Source of the DNA: Rhyzopertha dominica
Lineage: Eukaryota; Arthropoda; Insecta; Coleoptera; Bostrichidae
Assembly: GCA_025024175.1 (NCBI GenBank)
Contig: QCXZ01000064.1
Coordinates: forward strand, 23,804,286-23,868,285
Direction: 5' to 3'
Length of the DNA stretch: 64,000 nt
Part shown: positions 57,874 to 64,000 of the stretch, piece after piece
How positions within the stretch are numbered: the first letter of the stretch is position 1
How the letters are laid out: each line of letters opens with the position of its first letter
Notes under the pieces: generated by a model
Seen by the model: only the letters and a program-made list of their open reading frames with translations
The model's database searches: none
Told to the model about the DNA's origin: nothing
Translations under genes and position numbers: made by a program

Positions 57874-57903
57874 TCAGGTCAGGTCAGGTCAGGTCAGGTC
57901 AGG
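57874..57903 (+). repeat. Interstitial (TCAGG)6
   Basis: Six perfect TCAGG units occur in a row. TCAGG is the telomeric repeat of many beetles, in place of the TTAGG of most insects. The run is short and lies far from any visible chromosome end, so it is an interstitial copy or a coincidental microsatellite. Confidence 0.85.
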
Positions 57904-58180
57904 TACTCAATGGAGGTGGACGTACTTCAGTCATTTATATTATTTTGCCAGAGAATTAAGCGCGTAGTATGATCAGTTGATAGTAGGAAGAGCTTTGAAG
58001 TTAGTTAGTTGAAAAAGAAAAATACCTAGACGTGAGTTGTCAGTGGTAGGACCTTTATTATAGTAGAATTGCTAATAATTTTACATTTTATTACTTATAT
58101 CTTTCGATAAAGCCCGCTACATTGTATCTAAATATTTATATTTGAATGACCTTAAAATCTGCAATAATGAATACTATACT

Positions 58181-58544
58181 AGGATCACCCAACAGATGAA
58201 GTGATCACGTGTAGTCCACACATCTATCACGTGATCGGAACCCCTTTCCTTCCGAAAAGCGTAACTTAAACCGCACAACAAATTTTAACTTTTATTTTTT
58301 TGAGGCAACATAACCTCCCTTTTTCTGAACTTAGCGACCGTTCAGGTTTGGAAAAGTTTACTCCAAGATGCCCAAGAACATAGTTTTGCAATTTTAGTTT
58401 AATTTTGGTCGGTCGGTAAGGTTGGCTAGTGTGAAACGGGGTTGAAGCAGATCTCCTTCGGTTGCAGAAAACCAATAAAAGAAGCTGCGTTTGAAAATCA
58501 CGTGAAGATCACGCGTGCATATTACTCCGTCTGTTGCGTGATCT
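58181..58544. mobile_element. MITE (360 bp) with GGATCACSCAACAG-type ends and TA duplication
   Basis: GGATCACCCAACAGATGAAG at 58183 matches, inverted, the right end GATCACGCAACAGACGGAG (to 58542). TA flanks both. The subterminal regions hold three CACGTG hexamers (58206, 58228 and about 58499). The interior has a 69-codon minus-strand frame without a domain. Confidence 0.65.
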
Positions 58545-59045
58545 AACTATAGAAGTTTCACTAAGCAGGCCATCTTCCACAAAAAAGTTTGATAATTTTC
58601 AAGTAAACTGTTAGTTAAGAGTANGGAATAACAGGCTTATTTCTGAAAATATGAACTTAGTCTTAGTCCAATTTTTGTTTTTATAAATCAGCGAGAGCGT
58701 GAGCGTAAGTCCGTGAGAGCGAATTTTTCTTTGTTATTTTTTTTTCAACCAAGCTATTTTTGCGGATATATATATTCTCTTTATCTTTGAAATGAGCTGA
58801 TGTTGATTGTATAAGATTTGATTATATTTTTTTGTCAAAAATTGTGTTTTTATGTAAACGACAAAAAAACGTCATCAAAGCATGTTCTGTAAGTGCCAAC
58901 TAAGGTTCCTAATTATTTGACAGTCCTAATTAACTGTTTAAACTGAAGACCTCCAGCTTGGTAGTAACCTAGTCTGTCACAGAATTTGCGTATCGAATTT
59001 TGCAACCAATTAGGCGGCATAACTTGAATTTCGGGTTTGATTCTG
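58545..59045. other. Non-coding DNA, no feature seen
   Basis: AT-rich sequence; one N is present near 58624. Confidence 0.4.
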
Positions 59046-59049
59046 ACTC

Positions 59050-59620
59050 CACCTCCTGCTAATTTTGTGGCTTTTTTACACACCTTACCTCACTTTTTAA
59101 ATAACTCCAGAGGAAAAATCTAATGGACTTAAATCAGGTGAACTAGCCATTTAGTAGTATCCACCGACCCGGAAAGATGTTATACAGATGCAGGAGAACA
59201 ATATTATCTCCATAGTGTGGCGGAACGTTGTCATGTTGAAACCAGACAATGCGGTTTAATATTGCTCATTGATCTTCATTGGAAAATAAATGTAGAGTAC
59301 AAATTTATTACGAAGTAAGCTTAGGTAAATAGATATCTACTTTTACGTTTCTATTTATTAAACGTGGACCTAGAATGTGTTGCCCAATAATACCAGCCTA
59401 CACATTTGGTTTCTGAGGATATATATGTCATTCAGTGAGAATTTTCGCTAAACCAGTAGCAGCAGCTACGTCAGTTTACAAATCCATTTATACAAAGCGT
59501 GGCTTTGTCATAAAATAAAATTTTGGGTTATAATTTGACCTCTGCATCGTCATCCCACAAAGTTGCATTCTTCTCTCAAGTTCATCTTCATTCAGCTAGT
59601 AGCGAAGGTTTACTATGTAG
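59050..59620 (-). pseudogene. Mariner/IS630-type transposase remnant (different family from copies 1 and 2)
   Basis: A nearly continuous minus-strand frame reads LNEDELERRMQLCGM (59605-59562), then YPQKPNV and AGIIGQHILGPRLINRNVKV (about 59420-59338). Next come IVWFQHDNVPPHYGDNIVLL (59258-59200) with the catalytic D in the QHDN motif, and NIFPGRWI. After a shift come SSPDLSPLDF and FLWSYLKSEVR (about 59135-59080). This order fits insect transposases of the type FQQDGAPPH...RSPDLTPLDFFLWGYLK. Several stops replace conserved residues. The N-terminal DNA-binding part and the element ends were not located. Confidence 0.75.
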
Positions 59621-62145
59621 GGTTTGTATTTGCCCTTATTTTTAATATTGGAACAACCGATGATTGACTAATATTAGCGTATTGTTAAAAGCAACTTGCC
59701 TGGTTGACATAGACGAGTTATCCATTAAGCTAATACATACATCGAGAGCGCGTCTAAATAATAATAATAATTGACTAACTTATATATTATGGATTGGACA
59801 ATATTATTTATTTTTAGATAAACGTTATTAAATAAATCGCAAACATCTTGGTGTGAACATGGTTGTTCTCCATAGCCAATTATCATTAGTATTTGAATTC
59901 GTTCAGTTTCACCATGTTTGCAAATTAAAATAACCTGCTGCTGTTATTAAATTAACCTTTTAACTATCTAAAAGATACTTCAAATTGGTACGAAAAGAAA
60001 ATACAGATATTGCTTTACCGTTTTATAAAATTATTATCAAATAAACCAAAAAGCCAGTGCAGAACCTGCTTTGTTGCCGGTTTTTTGTCGTTTATTTATT
60101 ATATTACTAAATACACGCCTGGTTGCCATTATGAAAAACACAAGAAAATACGCTGCCATGGAGATGCTGTCATATACAAGAACAAAAGGGAGGCTAAGAA
60201 ATGAAAAAAAATCTTTCGTTAAAAACATTTTGCTATAAAGTTCATATTTGCAAAAATAGACCGTTTGTTCCATACTTTTGTGTCCACATTTCCCTTTCTT
60301 AATTATGTATAATTCTGGCCTTTTTCGGTACCTTAGCTCAAAATGTGGACTAAAATTACGTTTTCGTTGCGATTTGATTCGAATTTTTAATTTATCTGCA
60401 GACGTATAGTAGGTGCTTATATAATTACTACCTTTTAAACGAAACTTTAAAATAAGCTATATGACTTAATTACAAAAGAGGATTCCGAAGAATTGTCGAA
60501 AGCAAAAAAAGAACAAAATTACCTACAATTCATATTGCCGCTTGACTGATTATGTTTTACTCTGCAGAATTAGGTGTGCGTGTTGAATGCAATGTTTTTC
60601 AATACAACTCATAAATTAAATAATCTGATTTTAAAATATTAATATGCATGTGTATCGTCTTGAATTCAAACTAATAAACGGCATTTTTTAAAATTTAAAA
60701 CAAGCCTTTTTACTTGTAAATGTTTTCATCTTAGAATTTTGGAAATGAGGCCATTATAACCTTCAAGTTATGGTCTTGTATAGAACGGTAAAGATCTTTG
60801 TATCAAAGCCATATCGTTAATATTATTTAACATACAGTTTACTAATAATTGATTACATCTTGTTTTGATAGAAGAGACCACAAATTATTTTAAAGCATTA
60901 AGCTCAGATGGTTGGAAATGGTATAGTCGAAGAAAATGAAAGAGGCAAATTAAAGCTAGAAAGAATGCAAAATATTACTATTGGGACGACATGACAAAAA
61001 GATGAATCTGTGTGAGCTCCTGCTTCCTATTAGAATCTGGTACAGTTACCGCTCACTTGCGAATTGGGAAAAGTCGGCCAAGTGCGGACATGCCTTACAT
61101 AAAGAGAACAAGGAGGTTTATTTTTCTTCAAAGAAATATGAACTTGCTCATTTGTAGGGAACTAAGTGCAGTAAAAAAATATTTTATCCTATTACATAGG
61201 ATATAGGTTCACTGTACGTCTGCAATTAAATCCTCCTAATATAGTGCACAAAATAATCTCTACAATAATTGGACAAACAGGGTTTTTATGGAGGAAGTTG
61301 TGCAGCGGAATTAAATGTATATTTAAACAAGCATATTTCAGTGCTCGCACAGCGAATAATCCGCGAATTACATGCGATACATTGCATTCTTCTCCAAGCC
61401 GGCGAACGAAATAAAACATGCAAGAAAGCAACCGGGGACTCTCTCGGCAATTTGCTGCTTTTGTATTATCTCGAATAACTCGAATACATCTCGCTGCTCA
61501 AGATCACAGACACAAGATAACAGGGGGCTCGAGGCGCNCTTTTGCGAATCAACTTCTTGTGTGTGCGGTTTATGTGTATTTTNGCCTGGCAGTCGGTTGG
61601 TGTATCACTCAAAAGGTGTACACGAAAGAAAACCCAAGATGAATGCCGCTGCGAAACGTGAGAGAGGTCAGGGCAGTTAGATCCTATCTTGGTGGTGATT
61701 CTGTGCTCTTCAAAAAGCAGTAAATAAATGATGTCCTTGCGGGTAGGATGTTTTGCGCGTGAACATAAAGGTACATCATGTAAGATGGTCAAGTGCAACT
61801 ACCCGCTATCATCATAATAGCCAAGGATTTGTCACGTTTACACTTTTGTTTTCAGCGTGGGTTATTTGGGGAGAATAGGACTTCAATAGAGATTATGAAT
61901 CTGAAAAAAAAGGATCACCATATTTGAAAGGTTAAGAAAATTAGTAAAAAATCGACTTCGGGTAATTAGTTGGGTCAAAAAAATGGGAAGCCCACGGTTG
62001 GCTGGTTAGGTCGATCCCCGACTCCTCGTAAGGCCTTAAAAATCGATTTAATAACAAAAAATCTAAAAGAATCAACAGCATAGGTTACGATGCTGCCTTT
62101 CGTTGGAAATTTGTTTCAGCCCTCGGCGCCTTACATATCTATCCT
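59621..62145. other. Non-coding DNA
   Basis: No gene is seen. About 61320-61680 is less AT-rich, contains two N bases and has several overlapping open frames without domains. Confidence 0.4.
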
Positions 62146-62149
62146 AGAA

Positions 62150-63212
62150 AAAATAATTAAAATCGCTCTAAACCGTTCGAAAACCCCATGTAACAGAAAT
62201 TTTTATTTCAGGATATCGTAGCTTGTCCTAGAATATACTATGATAATTTTTTTCCGATTTTGTCAAGAGGGGGAATGTAGTTGAAGATTAAATAAAATAA
62301 GTTGCACATTTTACCATTTTTGCGACTTTTCTGCTGGAGGGATGCATTTGAAAGGTAGAGTGTCCAGAAAATCAGATTCTGCAGAAAATTTTATAGGCAT
62401 CCACAAACATACTTATATAGTTTTTCAATTTTTTGAGTTGTTACGTGATTTTTTGACAATGAAGCGATTTTTCGCATTTTTGATCATTTTTGCGACTTTA
62501 ATGATAGAATATCCAGGCATTTGTCCGGCTAAAAGATACTTCCGTCAGGACCGTTCGCAAGTCTACTAGAAGCACTGCAGCAACGTCATGAAACCGTACT
62601 TTGGGCAAGACGGCATATCTACGCTTCTTTTACGGCCGTTGGCGTTTTATTTATTTATTTAGAAATAAATATTTATTCAGAAAAGTAAATAAGTTTGGAT
62701 CAGATGTCGCTATAAGATCGTAGCGTATTTTTGTAAAGAAAATGGTGTACCTAATAAGTTAGACGAAATTTGAGACTAATGAAGTTATATATGTCAGGGT
62801 GCCCATATCTATGTATTTAAAATTTTCCGCAGAGTATGCTTTTCCCTTCTCTTGATCCTACAAATGTATTCTTCTAGCGACAAAACAATATTTTTTAATG
62901 GTATATTTTAAGTCGTAAAAAATCAACAACATTACCTACATTTGAGTGTGTATACCAACGTACAATTTTCCGTAGAACCAGTTTCTCATGTTCGTTGATC
63001 TTAAAAATTCACCTCGTTGGCATAAAAGTGGTTAAAATGATGAAAATAACGAAAAAATGAAACTTCAATTTTCAACCCTCTTGCCCTTCCTAAAAAAGCT
63101 AAAAAAAATTTTGATACGAACTACAATATCCTGAAATGAGATTTTCTGTTGCATGGGGGTTCCAAACGTTCTAGAGCAATTTTGATTATTTTCAGTTTTT
63201 TTGTGCTATGCA
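62150..63212. repeat. Inverted repeat, probable TIR element of about 1.06 kb
   Basis: Arms about 62150-62340 and 63000-63212 are inverted relatives sharing AATCGCTCTA-like, CCCCATGTAACAGAAA-like and CAGGATATCGTAG-like blocks, and further in an AAGAGGG stretch. The word TTTTTGCGACTTT occurs twice on the plus strand (about 62320 and 62489). The exact ends and target duplication could not be set. There is no transposase frame. Confidence 0.55.
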
Positions 63213-64000
63213 CAAGATGGTCCAGAGAACCATCTCAAACCTATTCTGTATTAGTCTACGTTGCGGGGGGGGGGATACCTTTATCATCAGTACCTTATTA
63301 TTCAAGTGCAAATTCCTTATAGGTAGAAGAGTGTATATGTATAGCAAGATTATTTATCAGACAACAGTGAACATAAAGCTAACGAATACAATACGAAATT
63401 GTACATAACATAGGCGCAAACCCACTAGCCTAATTAGAACAGTTTTTTTATATGGTCAAATCCTAGGTGTTGAAGTAATAGTTAAGCAAACCCTAGCTGA
63501 AGTTTTCTTTTTTTTAAAAGGAATGAAATAACATAAAATACACCAAAGGTAATGAAAAGTAGCGGTTATCTCACTCTGGATAAGTTTGTGACTGTTGTGC
63601 ATATAGCCTATAGTTGGCAGTCATGCGGANNCTGTTATTGATAAGCTTTAATCACAGCTAAGCCATTAATTATATTTTATTTTCTTTTTCTCCTTTTTAA
63701 GAATGCCTTNCAAATCCGAAAATAAGAAGAATCGAGCAATGCGTCGTTCATAAGACAAAGTTGATAGTAAATGTTTACCAAANGATGTTTATTTCAAAGA
63801 TAAATCGCNTATTCATTTCAATGAGCATTAAGGCGTCTTTGAGAATTTTGATTAACTATAGACATAAAATGTTTTTGGGAATTTACTTTTATATTTCAAA
63901 TAAATGGTTCAAAGGCTAAATTTCTGCTGGTCGTTTTTGATAAATTGATATCTGATGTGAAGTGTATGGATATGGATATTACCTACATATTATTTTCTTA
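63213..64000. other. Non-coding DNA
   Basis: A G10-type homopolymer lies at 63264-63273 and several N bases after 63600. No feature recognised. Confidence 0.4.

Overview
The window is AT-rich, intron-poor eukaryotic DNA that looks like a large intergenic or intronic stretch of an insect genome, probably a beetle. The evidence is the mixture of transposon families (Ty3/gypsy, Penelope-like, R4/Dong-like and APE-type LINEs, several mariner types, Tigger/pogo, hAT, foldback and many short inverted-repeat elements) and a short interstitial run of TCAGG, the telomere unit of many beetles. I recognise no host gene. One doubtful exon-like patch lies near 42 kb. The only long intact reading frame (32417-36634) is the Gag-Pol of a retrotransposon.

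Layout. 0.9-4.5 kb: a long palindrome carrying a Penelope-type hammerhead ribozyme motif, a 156-bp MITE and a 1-kb TIR element. 7.3-11.5 kb: a TIR element, the end of an R4-like LINE, a Penelope RT remnant on the minus strand, a GIY-YIG remnant and a second hammerhead-type palindrome. 12.4-16.1 kb: an inverted-repeat MITE, a LINE RT scrap and a 1.2-kb hAT relic with an 8-bp target duplication. 17.7-23.1 kb: a mariner relic split by a 4.6-kb foldback element built from about 30 copies of a 147-bp unit in two opposed arrays. 25.9-28.5 kb: hammerhead-type motifs, a third palindrome, a LINE RT and a Penelope GIY-YIG remnant. 31.8-36.9 kb: a complete, very young Ty3/gypsy element (240-bp LTRs differing at one base, 4-bp target duplication). 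38-41.4 kb: LINE fragments on the minus strand. 42-44.5 kb: a diverged repeat family. 45.7-46.6 kb: a second mariner copy that preserves the uninterrupted target site of the foldback element. 49.3-53.1 kb: a three-level nest, a LINE interrupted by a Tigger interrupted by a palindromic MITE. 54.0-63.2 kb: three more TIR elements, a GGCCGGTTG MITE, the TCAGG run and a further mariner-like transposase relic.

Most elements are decayed and act only as passengers. The exceptions are the gypsy element, which has everything expected of a recent insertion, and the foldback element, whose ends, target duplication and empty site are all readable. Between them are GC-richer islands without open frames (about 0.1, 5, 9, 14.5, 48.6, 53.4 and 56.7 kb) that could be conserved non-coding or regulatory DNA. 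All family assignments come from reading motifs by eye; no database search was run.
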